A DNA stretch of 37,169 nt from Nitrospirota bacterium (GTDB lineage Bacteria > Nitrospirota > Thermodesulfovibrionia > Thermodesulfovibrionales > Magnetobacteriaceae). Positions 16,186 to 24,344 of the stretch are shown piece by piece. The stretch lies in the NCBI GenBank assembly GCA_015233615.1, contig JADFXJ010000003.1, positions 32,378 through 69,546 on the forward strand, given 5' to 3'. The position numbers and the translations under genes were made by a program. How positions within the stretch are numbered: the stretch's first letter is position 1; every line of letters begins with the position of its first letter. Under the pieces are notes generated by a model, which saw nothing but the letters and a program-made list of their open reading frames with translations, was not told the DNA's origin and did no database searches.

Positions 16186-16779
16186 ATGGAAGAGAAAGAT
16201 CCGGTAGAGAAGCCCCTAACAACGCAAGAAATAAAAGAAGCCGTGTTGGATACTTTAAATAAAGTTATCGGGCCATTGACTACGGCAGTAGGTGGTTTGC
16301 AGAAAGATATGGGCAGCTTACAAACGACAGTAGGCGGCTTAGAGAAGGCTGTCGGTGGCTTAGAAAAGTCTGTCGGGGCCTTAGAGAAGACAGTTGGTGG
16401 CTTAGAGAAGACAGTCGGCGGTCTGGAGAAGACAGTAGGCGGCTTAGAGAAGGCTGTCGGTGGCTTACAGAAAGATATGGTCAGCTTACAAACGACAGTA
16501 GGTGGTTTAGAGAAGACAGTCGGCGGTTTAGAGAAGACAGTCGGTGGCTTAGAAAAGTCTGTCGGGGCCTTAGAGAAGACAGTTGGTGGCTTAGAAAAGT
16601 CTGTCGGGGCCTTAGAGAAGACAGTTGGTGGCTTAGAGAAAGATATGGCCGAAGTTAAAGTTGAACTTGCCGGGAAGCCGGATGAAGACAAGGTACGCTA
16701 TATAGTTCACGACGAAATCAGCAAAGTCTTTACTTCCGGCTATTTTCGCATTCTGCCGGAAGAACCCTCGAAACACTAA
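16186..16779 (+). CDS. Coiled-coil protein made of near-perfect heptad repeats
   Basis: Function not recognised. The 197-residue protein has an N-terminal segment (MEEKDPVEKPLTTQEIKEAV, 1-33), then 17 consecutive 7-residue units of consensus TVGGLEK (34-152), then a unique tail ending SGYFRILPEEPSKH. In each unit Val and Leu are three apart, the a and d positions of a coiled coil, so a long parallel rod is predicted. There is no signal peptide or membrane segment. No clear SD precedes the ATG; TTGTGT and TTAAAT 17 nt apart lie just upstream and may be the promoter. It stands alone between the restriction-methylation locus and the cNMP-type genes. Confidence 0.7.
   Translation: MEEKDPVEKPLTTQEIKEAVLDTLNKVIGPLTTAVGGLQKDMGSLQTTVGGLEKAVGGLEKSVGALEKTVGGLEKTVGGLEKTVGGLEKAVGGLQKDMVSLQTTVGGLEKTVGGLEKTVGGLEKSVGALEKTVGGLEKSVGALEKTVGGLEKDMAEVKVELAGKPDEDKVRYIVHDEISKVFTSGYFRILPEEPSKH
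16285..16641 (+). repeat. 21-bp tandem repeat encoding heptads
   Basis: Seventeen 21-bp units without interruption. Units 1-2 (AVGGLQK, DMGSLQT) recur almost unchanged as units 9-10 (AVGGLQK, DMVSLQT), and the pair SVGALEK-TVGGLEK occurs three times. This points to duplication of multi-unit blocks as well as single units. Many neighbouring units are nearly identical at DNA level, so copy number is likely to vary between strains. Confidence 0.9.
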
Positions 16780-16815
16780 CCGAAAGCGCCCCGCCAGCCA
16801 CCGAAGTGAAATTGA

Positions 16816-16977
16816 GACGGCATTTTAAATTTACTCCTTCTTCTAACGAAATATCGCGCTCCATATGAATCGGTAATAACGGACTATGGCAAAGAAGTTA
16901 AAATACTCGAAGAAATGTACATAGAAGAATTAAAGCCGTTTAATGAAAAAGGGTATAACACAAAACGTAACACTTAA
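16816..16977 (+). pseudogene. Possible coding remnant (GIY-YIG-like C-terminus)
   Basis: A frame with no start codon reads APYESVITDYGKEVKILEEM and then YIEELKPFNEKGYN before TAA at 16977. The EEMYIEELKPFNEKGYN pattern resembles the C-terminal end of GIY-YIG nucleases, in which a Tyr-Ile pair precedes Lys-Pro-Asn-Gly-Tyr-Asn segments. The upstream part is not recognisable. The rest of the spacer to 17251 shows only a doubled TTCAGGCATCGCT (about 17075 and 17102). Confidence 0.25.
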
Positions 16978-17251
16978 TTAAAACGCTCGGGGAAAAAGTT
17001 TGCTGCCAATTGCTTATATATCCGTAAGCGCTCAGTCCAACATACACATCCGTTCAACGTAACATACATGATTCTTCAGGCATCGCTATTTATACTTCAT
17101 TTTCAGGCATCGCTCTTACGGGATTGCCCCTGCGACAAGAGTTTTCGGTCGATATATTGCGGCAGCGGGCACTTGTGATCATAACTTGTAATCGTATTCG
17201 TTCAGGGCAGAAGACTGCGAAATCTTATTGTCATCGCCCCATATCTTATTG

Positions 17252-17779
17252 TTATTGTCCCATCAGGGCTTTAAGGATTCTCTTGTCCAGGAGTCGCACG
17301 TTATTAGACATGGCTTTTGCTACGGACTTCATAAGCTTTACCATGGTTTCCGGGTGTGTCATTTCCAGTTCGTTGAAATCCTCCGTTTTCAGCAAGGCTA
17401 GCTCTGCGTTTTCGATGGCTATAGCCTCCGCGCTGTGCTTCTTCCTGTTTTCTATGACGGAGAGTTCACCGAAGAAATTGCCGGCCTCGATTATGGCGAA
17501 CCTGTTTTCCCACCCTTGCGCGGTATGCCTTACCTCATCCGACTGTAAGTTCCTCAACATTATGAGCATCTTGGTCTTGGTATCCAGTTGAAGCTTTCGC
17601 TTTATCTCGACCTTTCCGGACAACAACATGTAAATACCTCTTGTAGAATCGTTTTCCTTAAACACAAATTGGCCTTTAGCCACGGACATAAGCTGCAACA
17701 CCGGGGCAATCTTTGACAATTCGTCGCCGGTCATTTCCTGAAACAAGTTCTGGTTCTTCAAGTCCTCAACGAGAGACAT
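17252..17779 (-). CDS. Cyclic-nucleotide-binding-like domain protein
   Basis: A stand-alone cNMP-binding beta-roll without an HTH, so not a CRP-type regulator. The start is taken at 17779 because GGGAGG-type SD (GGAGGG, plus-strand 17789-17794) lies 9 nt upstream; the product begins MSLVEDLKNQNLFQEM, 175 residues. Seen: ENDSTRGIYMLLSGKVEIKR, then the phosphate-binding cassette FFGELSVIENRKKHSAEAIA. The Arg that normally contacts the cyclic phosphate (R-S/T-A) is His here. An unusual segment with Lys-rich and Trp-containing sequence precedes the cassette. It is the second of a tandem pair of paralogues, and may be a sensor or scaffold partner. Confidence 0.8.
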   Translation of the reverse strand: MSLVEDLKNQNLFQEMTGDELSKIAPVLQLMSVAKGQFVFKENDSTRGIYMLLSGKVEIKRKLQLDTKTKMLIMLRNLQSDEVRHTAQGWENRFAIIEAGNFFGELSVIENRKKHSAEAIAIENAELALLKTEDFNELEMTHPETMVKLMKSVAKAMSNNVRLLDKRILKALMGQ

Positions 17780-17869
17780 TATCTGTATCCCTCCAAACAA
17801 GCATTTTTTATCGTTAAGCTAATAAGCTAAATTTATTAAGCTAATATTGTAAAGCATCCGGATACCGCA

Positions 17870-18400
17870 TTAAAAGCCTATGAGCAGCTTAAGGAGCTGC
17901 CTGTCCAGGTACCGCATGTTCTTGGAAGAAACTCTTGCTATAGTGCGGAGTACTTTCAACATGGTCAGGGGACTGTTTGCTTCTATCTCGTTGAACTTCT
18001 CAGCCTTTATAAGCAATAACTCGGTGTCTGCCACGGCATCCGCATCGGCCCCGTGGGTCTTCCTGCCTTCAACCACGGAGAGTTCGCCAAAGAACTGTCC
18101 GTCTATCAGGCTGGCGAATACCTGCCTCCATCCGTAGGGGGTCTTCCGTATCTCGCAACAATTCTGCGTATTCCTGACGGTTATGAGCATTTTCGTTTTC
18201 AAGTCTATGGGAAGCCTCTTGGTTATCTCGACTTCACCGTTTTTGATGAGAAATATGCCAGCCGTGGGTTCCTTTTCCCTGAAAATCGAGTCACCCTTGT
18301 TGAAATGCACAGACTCCACGAGCAAGGCCATCTTCTCCAACTCAGAGTCGTCGAGGCCTTCGAAAAGGATCTGCTTTTTTAATTCTTCAACTATTGACAT
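17870..18400 (-). CDS. Cyclic-nucleotide-binding-like domain protein (paralogue)
   Basis: The 176-residue protein is a paralogue of the product of 17252-17779 and has the same layout: MSIVEELKKQILFEGLDDSE at the start, EPTAGIFLIKNGEVEITKRL, and the cassette FFGELSVVEGRKTHGADADA. Again the conserved Arg-Ser/Thr of the cyclic phosphate pocket is replaced (His-Gly). The C-terminal helix ends RYLDRQLLKLLIGF, matching RLLDKRILKALMGQ in the neighbour. There is no DNA-binding domain. The genes are 90 nt apart on one strand and likely arose by tandem duplication. Confidence 0.8.
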   Translation of the reverse strand: MSIVEELKKQILFEGLDDSELEKMALLVESVHFNKGDSIFREKEPTAGIFLIKNGEVEITKRLPIDLKTKMLITVRNTQNCCEIRKTPYGWRQVFASLIDGQFFGELSVVEGRKTHGADADAVADTELLLIKAEKFNEIEANSPLTMLKVLRTIARVSSKNMRYLDRQLLKLLIGF

Positions 18401-18717
18401 CGTTACTCCTAATTACTGCAACTGACTCTTTTGGCAATCATAGAGACTTTAACGAAACTTCAGCCAAAACCTTAGCAGCTTTATTCTCTGAATATATAAA
18501 ACATCTGCCACCTGCACTGCCTTCACGTCCACCAAACACGTCAATCCGATGCCTGAAACTGTTTGAATCGCCGGTATTTCCTTATAGCCCACCTGGCTTC
18601 TATGGCACATCCGGCTTTATAGCAGATGTAGTGATTATCACCTTTTGGCATCCTCTGGCGCACCCGATGTCTGCAATTGCCGGAACTCAAATGCTACCGA
18701 ATTCCGCTATAATGTAA
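18401..18717. other. Long leader or spacer without a recognisable gene
   Basis: About 320 nt between the predicted promoter at 18718-18747 and the first cNMP-like gene. One minus-strand frame reads IDVFGGREGSAGGRCFIYSE and then KAAKVLAEVSLKSL before a stop, with further stops upstream; it may be a decayed coding sequence but I do not recognise it. No riboswitch or terminator was identified. Confidence 0.35.
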
Positions 18718-18776
18718 ATTCTAAGCTATTAGAGAACGAATTGTCAAATAATTTATCACGTGTTGTCAAATAATTT
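18718..18776 (-). promoter_or_regulatory. Sigma-70-type promoter with duplicated TTGTCAAATAATTT
   Basis: On the minus strand TTGACA (plus 18747-18742) and TAGAAT (plus 18723-18718) are spaced by 18 nt. The 14-bp word TTGTCAAATAATTT (plus strand) occurs at 18741-18754 and 18763-18776, 22 bp apart start to start, or about two helical turns, which suits a dimeric regulator. The promoter would serve the tandem cNMP-like genes after a 5' leader of about 310 nt. Confidence 0.55.
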
Positions 18777-18818
18777 TTACGGGACTTCGCCGGGCCGGCT
18801 ACAAGCACTCCCGTGTGT

Positions 18819-19928
18819 TTAATTTTGCAACAGATAAGCCATGGCCCTGAAAAGCGCCCTATTTTCACGGTGGCTCTTAACGGCTATTCTCAGAAACCTG
18901 TTGTCAAGTCCCCTGTAGTTAGAGCAGTCCCTGAGTAATATCCCCTTTTTACTCAGTTGCCGGTAAAACTTTGGGCATCTGCCGTCCCTTACCAGGTAGA
19001 AATTTATCTTCGAAGGGTAAAAAAATATTCCATTTCGCCTCAGCCAGCTTTCCATCGAGGATTTTTGCAGTTTCAGGCACTTAAAAGTCTCTCCGGCGTA
19101 ATGGGTATCGTTTATGGCGACAACCCCGGCACGTTGTGCCAGAGTATTTACAGACCACGGCTCTTTGTACTTTAGGAGGGTTTCGCGGTGACTGCCATGT
19201 ACAATGGCCATACCGAGGCGAATACCGCTCATGGCGTAAAATTTCGTCAGCGACCTGAGCACTATCAGCATTGGATTGTCCACGGGCCCGGTGGCAATGC
19301 TTACCTCCGGCACGAAGTCGACGAACGCCTCGTCTACTACCAGAAGACAGTTAACCTTCCTGGCCTCTGCGGCAAGATAAGTCAGGGTGTCCCTTTCGAG
19401 AGTCCGGGCGGTAGGGTTATCGGGGTTACAGAGGAAGGCCATGGATCGGCCCTTCATAGAGTGGGCGAACTCCACCGGGTCAAGGGCGAAGCCTTTGTCC
19501 TCGCTAAGGGATAAGAAGTGTACGTCTTCGACTCCGTTTACGCGAAGCGCTCTTTCGTACTCGCTAAAGGCAGGAGCGACTACCAGGGCGGAGGACGGCT
19601 TAAAGGCTCTTACCACGAGGTAGATAAGCTCCGTGGAGCCGTTGCCGGCGATTAAGTTTTCCTCACCTACCGTTAGGTGTTTTGACAGGTGTTTAACGAG
19701 CCTGGTACATGCGGGGTCAGGGTAGTTAGGCAGGAACTTCAGATATGTTCTCATTTCAGCCTTTATTTTTGGAGAAAGGCCGAGTGGGTTTATCGAGGCA
19801 CTGAAATCCATAACCTTCCTTTCCGCTATGCCGAGTTCCCTGGCCAGGCCATATACGTCCCCGCCGTGTAACGCCGCACTCACGGCGGAACCCTCCTCAA
19901 ACGCCGGGTTATTGTCCGATGGGCTCAT
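18819..19928 (-). CDS. cobD: Threonine-phosphate decarboxylase / histidinol-phosphate aminotransferase-like enzyme
   Basis: A PLP-dependent class I/II aminotransferase-fold protein of 369 residues. LHGGDVYGLARELG (20-33) followed by MDFSASINPLG (40-50) is the typical opening of CobD, which makes (R)-1-amino-2-propanol phosphate for the cobalamin nucleotide loop. Further hallmarks are PNYPDP (68-72), AGNGSTELIYL (94-104), CNPDNPTA (167-174), and the PLP lysine Lys229 in RSLTKFYAMSGIRLG. HisC is the main alternative, since the families are close; the HGG..DFSASINPLG opening favours CobD. No other cobalamin gene is in this window. Confidence 0.85.
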   Translation of the reverse strand: MSPSDNNPAFEEGSAVSAALHGGDVYGLARELGIAERKVMDFSASINPLGLSPKIKAEMRTYLKFLPNYPDPACTRLVKHLSKHLTVGEENLIAGNGSTELIYLVVRAFKPSSALVVAPAFSEYERALRVNGVEDVHFLSLSEDKGFALDPVEFAHSMKGRSMAFLCNPDNPTARTLERDTLTYLAAEARKVNCLLVVDEAFVDFVPEVSIATGPVDNPMLIVLRSLTKFYAMSGIRLGMAIVHGSHRETLLKYKEPWSVNTLAQRAGVVAINDTHYAGETFKCLKLQKSSMESWLRRNGIFFYPSKINFYLVRDGRCPKFYRQLSKKGILLRDCSNYRGLDNRFLRIAVKSHRENRALFRAMAYLLQN

Positions 19929-20015
19929 ATATCATTGGCTCATTCTGCCCCGGCTTTGTTTCCGTACTTAATAGTAGTCAGGCCGGAGTTTTCGGTTAAT
20001 ACAAGGAGGGAAACA

Positions 20016-20052
20016 ATCCTTTTTTCGTGCCTTTCGTGTTTTTCGTGGTTAA
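20016..20052. repeat. TTCGTG-type dispersed repeat, single arm
   Basis: TTTTTCGTGCCTTTCGTG and TTTTTCGTGGTTAAA match the right arm of the inverted repeat at 4671-4808. It lies in the 183-nt spacer between the receiver-like gene (end 20112) and cobD (start 19928). Only one arm is seen here. Confidence 0.6.
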
Positions 20053-20111
20053 ATGCCTTCTTCATCTCTTGTACTTTTATTATTCCCTTATGCGTGCAAC
20101 CTGGTCTAAGG

Positions 20112-20588
20112 TCATGCCTTGCCCAGCTCCACCATCACGTTTTTAAATGTACGGTAAAAGAGGTCGTTTTCCCCGATGGCCCTTTTAAGTATCGTCTTAA
20201 AGTTCGTCATGTCATGTTCGTTTACTACCAGGTTGACGCTTTTGGAAAAGGCTGCCATGTTGTCCATAGTCTTGTAATTACTGCCTATGAGTACTATGAA
20301 AAAGAGCCTTCGCGAAGTTATAGGCATGGTTTGCAGATAGTCGACAATCTCGTTATTGTCGCCGGTGCCTCCACTAAAGCTGTCATTTAAGACGATGCAA
20401 TCGTACTGGTTGTACTTAATCTTTTCGTAGGTGTCTTCGGCGTCCGGAGCAACCTGTACGTTGTAATCCAGTTCTCTGAGAACCGTGGCAACCGTCTTGC
20501 GCAGATCCTGTCCGTCCACGCACACGAGGGAATTTTTTAAGCCATCCTTGTAATATTCCAAATCGCTTGTTGTTTGTTGCGGTAACAT
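20112..20588 (-). CDS. Receiver-like protein lacking the phospho-acceptor pattern
   Basis: A 158-residue protein with the length and hydrophobic rhythm of a CheY-type receiver: NSLVCVDGQDLRKTVATVL, then NVQVAPDAEDTYEKIKYNQY and DCIVLNDSFSGG. Where a receiver has the phospho-acceptor Asp at the end of the third strand (for example LILLD), this reads IVLND, with Asn first; the acidic pair of strand 1 is a single Asp (VDG). The conserved Lys near the end is not obvious. It is probably a pseudo-receiver used for protein binding. It lies 56 nt downstream of the second pilT gene on the same strand. Confidence 0.6.
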   Translation of the reverse strand: MLPQQTTSDLEYYKDGLKNSLVCVDGQDLRKTVATVLRELDYNVQVAPDAEDTYEKIKYNQYDCIVLNDSFSGGTGDNNEIVDYLQTMPITSRRLFFIVLIGSNYKTMDNMAAFSKSVNLVVNEHDMTNFKTILKRAIGENDLFYRTFKNVMVELGKA

Positions 20589-20644
20589 TGTCGGTTTTCC
20601 TCCTGAGGGCCTTTAAGGTTACGAAGCAGGTTTTGGCGGTTCTT

Positions 20645-21823
20645 TCACTTTTTTGGCACTTTTTTGGCGTACTCTTTATCGAGACTCAGCCCCTCGATGT
20701 CGGTAGTCTTTTCACCCTTGGAACTCTTGACCGTGTCGATACCACGGCCGACTATCGCCTTTCTCGAAGCGTATGCCATGGCACTCTCCTCGTTTATAAG
20801 TCCTACCTTGTAAAGGTTTACGAGGGACTTGTCGAATGTCTGCATTCCATAGGTTTCACCTGAGTCTATGATCTCGTAAAATGTCTTACCCTCGGATTCG
20901 CCGTTGATAACGGAGTCTTTTACCCTCATGTTGTTCCTCATGATCTCTATTGCCGCGACTCTCCCGCCGCCTACCTTTGGCATAAGGCGCTGGCTGACAA
21001 CCCACCTTATCGTGTCTGCAAGGCGGTTGCGGACAAGAACTTCCTCCTCCTTATCGAACATGCCGATAATCCTGTTTATGGTCTGGCCGGCGTCGATGGT
21101 GTGGATAGTACTCAGGACGAGGTGGCCTGTTTCGGCAGCCGTGAGACCTATTTCTACGGTTTCGCGGTCGCGCATTTCACCGACGAGTACCACTTTCGGC
21201 GCTTGCCTCAGTGCCGCCCTGAGGCCGTTTGCGAAGGTGTCGAAGTCCACACCCATCTCACGCTGGTTGAACGTGGACTTCTTGTGCGGGTGGACGAACT
21301 CCACAGGGTCTTCAAGCGTCAGCACGTGCACTGCCTTCGACTCGTTTATTATATTTAATACTGCGGCCAGGGTAGAGGTCTTACCGCTTCCGGTCGCTCC
21401 GGTCAACAGGACTATTCCGTTTTTTTCCTCTGCTATCTGGCCTAAAATTTTTGGAAGTTTTAGGTCCGCCAGAGTTGGAATGCGGGTTTCAAGCTTTCTC
21501 AGGACTATCGAATAGGTGCCGCGCTGCGAAAAGATGTTCACCCTGAACCGGGCTTTACCCGGCAAAGAGTACGACAGGTCGCAGGAACCCTGTTTAATGA
21601 GGTTTTCCGTAAGACGCCTGTCCGATCGCATCAGGGTGAGGGCAATTGTCTCGGTCTGAAATGGCGTGAGGCTCTTCAACGACTCGTCGTCGAAATTAAC
21701 CGGTATCAATAGCCCGGAGGACTCCACCTGGGGGGGCTTCCCAACGGTCAGGTTGAGGTCGGACACGTTAGGCGCGCTCTCCAGCATTGTGGAGAGTATA
21801 TGATCGACTTCAGCTTTTCCCAT
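20645..21823 (-). CDS. PilT/PilU-type type IV pilus ATPase (second copy)
   Basis: A 392-residue member of the secretion ATPase family that powers pilus retraction. Walker A is GATGSGKT (142-149), followed by the Asp box VLTLEDPVEFVHPHKKS, Walker B VVLVGEMRDRET and the His box TGHLVLSTIHTIDAGQTINR. C-terminal VSQRLMPKVGGGRVAAIEIM and GMQTFDKSL are typical. It differs from the upstream copy by a longer N-terminus (VSDLNLTVGKPPQV in place of ASDLHMVSG) and a Lys-rich C-terminal tail. It is probably the PilU-like accessory retraction motor. It starts 92 nt after the upstream pilT. Confidence 0.9.
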   Translation of the reverse strand: MGKAEVDHILSTMLESAPNVSDLNLTVGKPPQVESSGLLIPVNFDDESLKSLTPFQTETIALTLMRSDRRLTENLIKQGSCDLSYSLPGKARFRVNIFSQRGTYSIVLRKLETRIPTLADLKLPKILGQIAEEKNGIVLLTGATGSGKTSTLAAVLNIINESKAVHVLTLEDPVEFVHPHKKSTFNQREMGVDFDTFANGLRAALRQAPKVVLVGEMRDRETVEIGLTAAETGHLVLSTIHTIDAGQTINRIIGMFDKEEEVLVRNRLADTIRWVVSQRLMPKVGGGRVAAIEIMRNNMRVKDSVINGESEGKTFYEIIDSGETYGMQTFDKSLVNLYKVGLINEESAMAYASRKAIVGRGIDTVKSSKGEKTTDIEGLSLDKEYAKKVPKK

Positions 21824-21915
21824 TTATATATTTTCCCTCTTTAATATGTTCCATCTCATATTATTATATATTCTATCTTCCTGTTTTTATGAAAGCCGTG
21901 ATCAGGCGGAGGTAG

Positions 21916-22989
21916 TTAAAAATCCGGAGGCGGCTCTTTTAGAAACGGTATGAACCGCTTCTTGTCTATGGCTTTATCGTATGAATCCTCAGGGCTAATC
22001 CACCCCTTGTTCAGGAGATCCAAAATGGCGTCGTCAAGAGTTTGCATGCCAACTTTTTTTCCGGTTTGAATGACGGAGACCAATTGAGGCGTCTTGGCTT
22101 CCCTTATAAGGTTTGACGCGGCGTAGGTTATAACGAGTATTTCGAGGGCGGCACACCTGCCCTTCTTGTCGATTCTCTTAAAGAGGTTCTGGGCTACCAC
22201 TCCCTTTAAAGACTCCGAAAGGGTGGTCCTTATCTGGGCCTGCTGGTTAGCCGGAAACACGTCCACGACCCTGTCCACGGTCTTGGTGGCACTCTGAGTG
22301 TGGAGGGTGCCAAAGACGAGGTGGCCCGTGGAGGCTGCCTCGAGGGCGAGGGCTATAGTTTCCAGGTCACGCATTTCACCGACCAGTATTATGTCGGGGT
22401 CCTCACGAAGGGCGCCCCTGAGTGCCGACGCAAAGGATTTCGTGTGTACCCCCACCTCTCTATGGTTTACGATACAGCTATGGCTCTTGTGAACGAACTC
22501 GATGGGGTCCTCAACCGTCAGTATGTGGTCCTTCCTGGTCTTGTTGGCATGATCTACGATGGCGGCCAGGGTGGTGGACTTTCCGCTGCCGGTAGGGCCC
22601 GTTACGAGCACCAGACCCTTGTTTAATCCGGCAAACTTCTTGCAGACGGGAGGAAGTCCCAGATCGTCTACGGTGAGTATCTTGCTAGGAATAGATCTGA
22701 AGACGGAGCCGACACCCCATTTCTGCTGGAAAAAATTGCACCTGTACCTGCCCAGTGCCGGGATTTCATAGGCGAAATCTATATCGCCCGTCTCCTCGAA
22801 GAGTTTGATCTTGTCTTCGGGAGCAATTTCGTAAAGCATCGCTTTGAGCTCTTCGTTTTCGAGTTCCTTGTACTTGACACGCTCCATCTCGCCGCGGATT
22901 CTTAAAATCGGCTGTGAACCCGACACCATGTGCAAGTCCGAGGCACCCTGCTCGTTCATCAATTTAAAAAAAGCGTCTATTTTTGCCAC
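21916..22989 (-). CDS. pilT: Type IV pilus retraction ATPase PilT
   Basis: A 357-residue cytoplasmic hexameric motor for pilus retraction and twitching. Seen: GASDLHMVSGSQPILRIRGE at the N-terminus (PAS-like N domain), Walker A GPTGSGKST (131-139), Asp box LTVEDPIEFVHKSHS, Walker B IILVGEMRDLET (201-212), His box TGHLVFGTLHTQSATKTVDR and C-terminal RIDKKGRCAALEIL followed by GMQTLDDAILDL. It is followed by a second pilT-like gene and a receiver-like gene on the same strand. Pilin and assembly genes are not in the window. Confidence 0.95.
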   Translation of the reverse strand: MAKIDAFFKLMNEQGASDLHMVSGSQPILRIRGEMERVKYKELENEELKAMLYEIAPEDKIKLFEETGDIDFAYEIPALGRYRCNFFQQKWGVGSVFRSIPSKILTVDDLGLPPVCKKFAGLNKGLVLVTGPTGSGKSTTLAAIVDHANKTRKDHILTVEDPIEFVHKSHSCIVNHREVGVHTKSFASALRGALREDPDIILVGEMRDLETIALALEAASTGHLVFGTLHTQSATKTVDRVVDVFPANQQAQIRTTLSESLKGVVAQNLFKRIDKKGRCAALEILVITYAASNLIREAKTPQLVSVIQTGKKVGMQTLDDAILDLLNKGWISPEDSYDKAIDKKRFIPFLKEPPPDF

Positions 22990-23408
22990 GTAGATACTCC
23001 TTTTCTTCTATTATAATGGCCGTTTGATAGAAAACCTTCTAATAGCGACAACTTTGTTCATTCTAACAAACCGATTACTATTTTGTCAAAATAAGTTGGC
23101 GGGCAACCACTGGCATGTCCTGTAAGCCGGGAGGCAGTAAGCGCACCGGCGCTTACTGCGGCCTCCGGAGCCTCCGGGCCCGGGCGGCCGTCGGTGCGGC
23201 TTGATCCCAACTAAGGAGGGGGGGTGAGGAAGATGATTGCAACCCCTGCGGGGAATCGGGTTATAGCAAAGCCTTTACATGAACGAAAATAATATGGTAA
23301 AGTTATGGGTGAATCGGGATTTGTCGTATGTTTTCAGGGTATATTTGGATTAACGATGGTATTGATGCACTTACGGGCTTTTATGACAGGAGGAAAGAAG
23401 TATCTTTG
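22990..23408. other. Gene-free divergent spacer with GC-rich inverted repeats
   Basis: Separates pilT (minus) from the MORN gene (plus). It holds the perfect hairpin at 23134-23159 and a GC-rich run of CCTCCGG repeats just after it. A 19-codon frame (23233-23292, MIATPAGNRVIAKPLHERK) has a Gly-rich SD but is too short to call. The upstream ATG at 23328 is in frame with the MORN gene but has no SD. Confidence 0.5.
23134..23159. repeat. Perfect 11-bp hairpin
   Basis: GCAGTAAGCGC (23134-23144) and GCGCTTACTGC (23149-23159) pair exactly around the loop ACCG. GGGAG before it and CTCC after it could lengthen the stem. No T-run follows on either strand, so it is not a standard terminator; it may be a protein-binding palindrome or a dispersed element. 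Confidence 0.7.
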
Positions 23409-24194
23409 ATGGATATAACAGAGAATTTTACGAATCCCATAATATATGGAATCATTATTTTATTTCCGGTAATTTTCCTTATCGTTATTATTTTAAGAAA
23501 AAGAAAAGGGAAAAAAACCGGTAATAAAAGGAGCGATTTCATCAAATCCGTGGAAGAAAACGGTATCGGCGGGGAGGGAACGTTTACTTTTCCCGACGGT
23601 AGTATCTATATAGGTGAGTTGAAGGACGGAAAATGTAACGGCCGTGGTGTTTTGAGCTCTCCGGAGGGCGGGAAGTATGTAGGTGAATTTAAAGATAATA
23701 AGTGGTGCGGACAAGGAACGGTTACTTTTCCCGGCGGCAGCACGTATACCGGCGAATTCATGGATGGCAATTTTAACGGCTATGGCAAATATACTTTTCC
23801 CGACGGTGGTAATTATACCGGCGAATTTAAAGACGATAAATGGCATGGCCAGGGAACACATATTTTATCTAATGGCGATAAATACGTTGGTGAATATATA
23901 AACGGTAAACGTAATAACCAGGGGATATATACTTATCGTAACGGCGACAAGTACGTTGGCGAATTTATAAATGGCTGGCCTAACGGACAGGGTGCCTTAG
24001 CTTATCCGGACGGAACCAGGTATGCAGGTGATTTTAAAGATGGGAAATTTAACGGACAAGGAATTTACACTTTTCCCGACGGAAGCGTCTACGTAGGTGG
24101 GTTTAAGGATGATAAATGGCATGGCCAGGGAGCGATTATCTATGCCGATGGAACTAAATACACGGGAGAATTCAGAGACGGCAATCCAATATAA
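23409..24194 (+). CDS. Membrane-anchored MORN-repeat protein
   Basis: From the ATG at 23409 (GGAGG 15 nt upstream; ATG 23328 is an alternative that adds 27 residues without an SD), the 261-residue protein has one hydrophobic segment (IIYGIIILFPVIFLIVIIL) followed by a Lys/Arg-rich stop-transfer (RKRKGKKTGNKR). The rest is about nine 23-residue MORN repeats of pattern YTGEFKDDKWHGQGTHILSNG. MORN repeats form an elongated beta-sheet that often binds lipids or proteins. The repeats should lie in the cytoplasm by the positive-inside rule. It precedes the coiled-coil gene by 150 nt on the same strand. Function unknown. Confidence 0.85.
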   Translation: MDITENFTNPIIYGIIILFPVIFLIVIILRKRKGKKTGNKRSDFIKSVEENGIGGEGTFTFPDGSIYIGELKDGKCNGRGVLSSPEGGKYVGEFKDNKWCGQGTVTFPGGSTYTGEFMDGNFNGYGKYTFPDGGNYTGEFKDDKWHGQGTHILSNGDKYVGEYINGKRNNQGIYTYRNGDKYVGEFINGWPNGQGALAYPDGTRYAGDFKDGKFNGQGIYTFPDGSVYVGGFKDDKWHGQGAIIYADGTKYTGEFRDGNPI

Positions 24195-24344
24195 CGGTTT
24201 TGCCATCGGGAGTTTCTACCACGGGATGGAAACGATTACTCCGGAATGGTTTCTTAAAGATTCCGAAAGACATTGTGAAATTCGATAGAATGCAGACTCA
24301 CAAAATTTTAATGGGTAAGCGCAATTAAAATAAGAGGTGTACAG

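Noticed and set aside
16173-16691. Long open frame on the minus strand opposite the heptad gene (PPTVFSK repeats)
   Set aside because: A 21-bp repeat without stops in one unit is open in other frames for its whole length. No SD, and the plus-strand frame gives a sensible coiled coil.
23233-23292. 19-codon frame with a GGAGG-type sequence (MIATPAGNRVIAKPLHERK)
   Set aside because: Too short, no homologue known to me, and the SD is part of a G-run; left as a note only.
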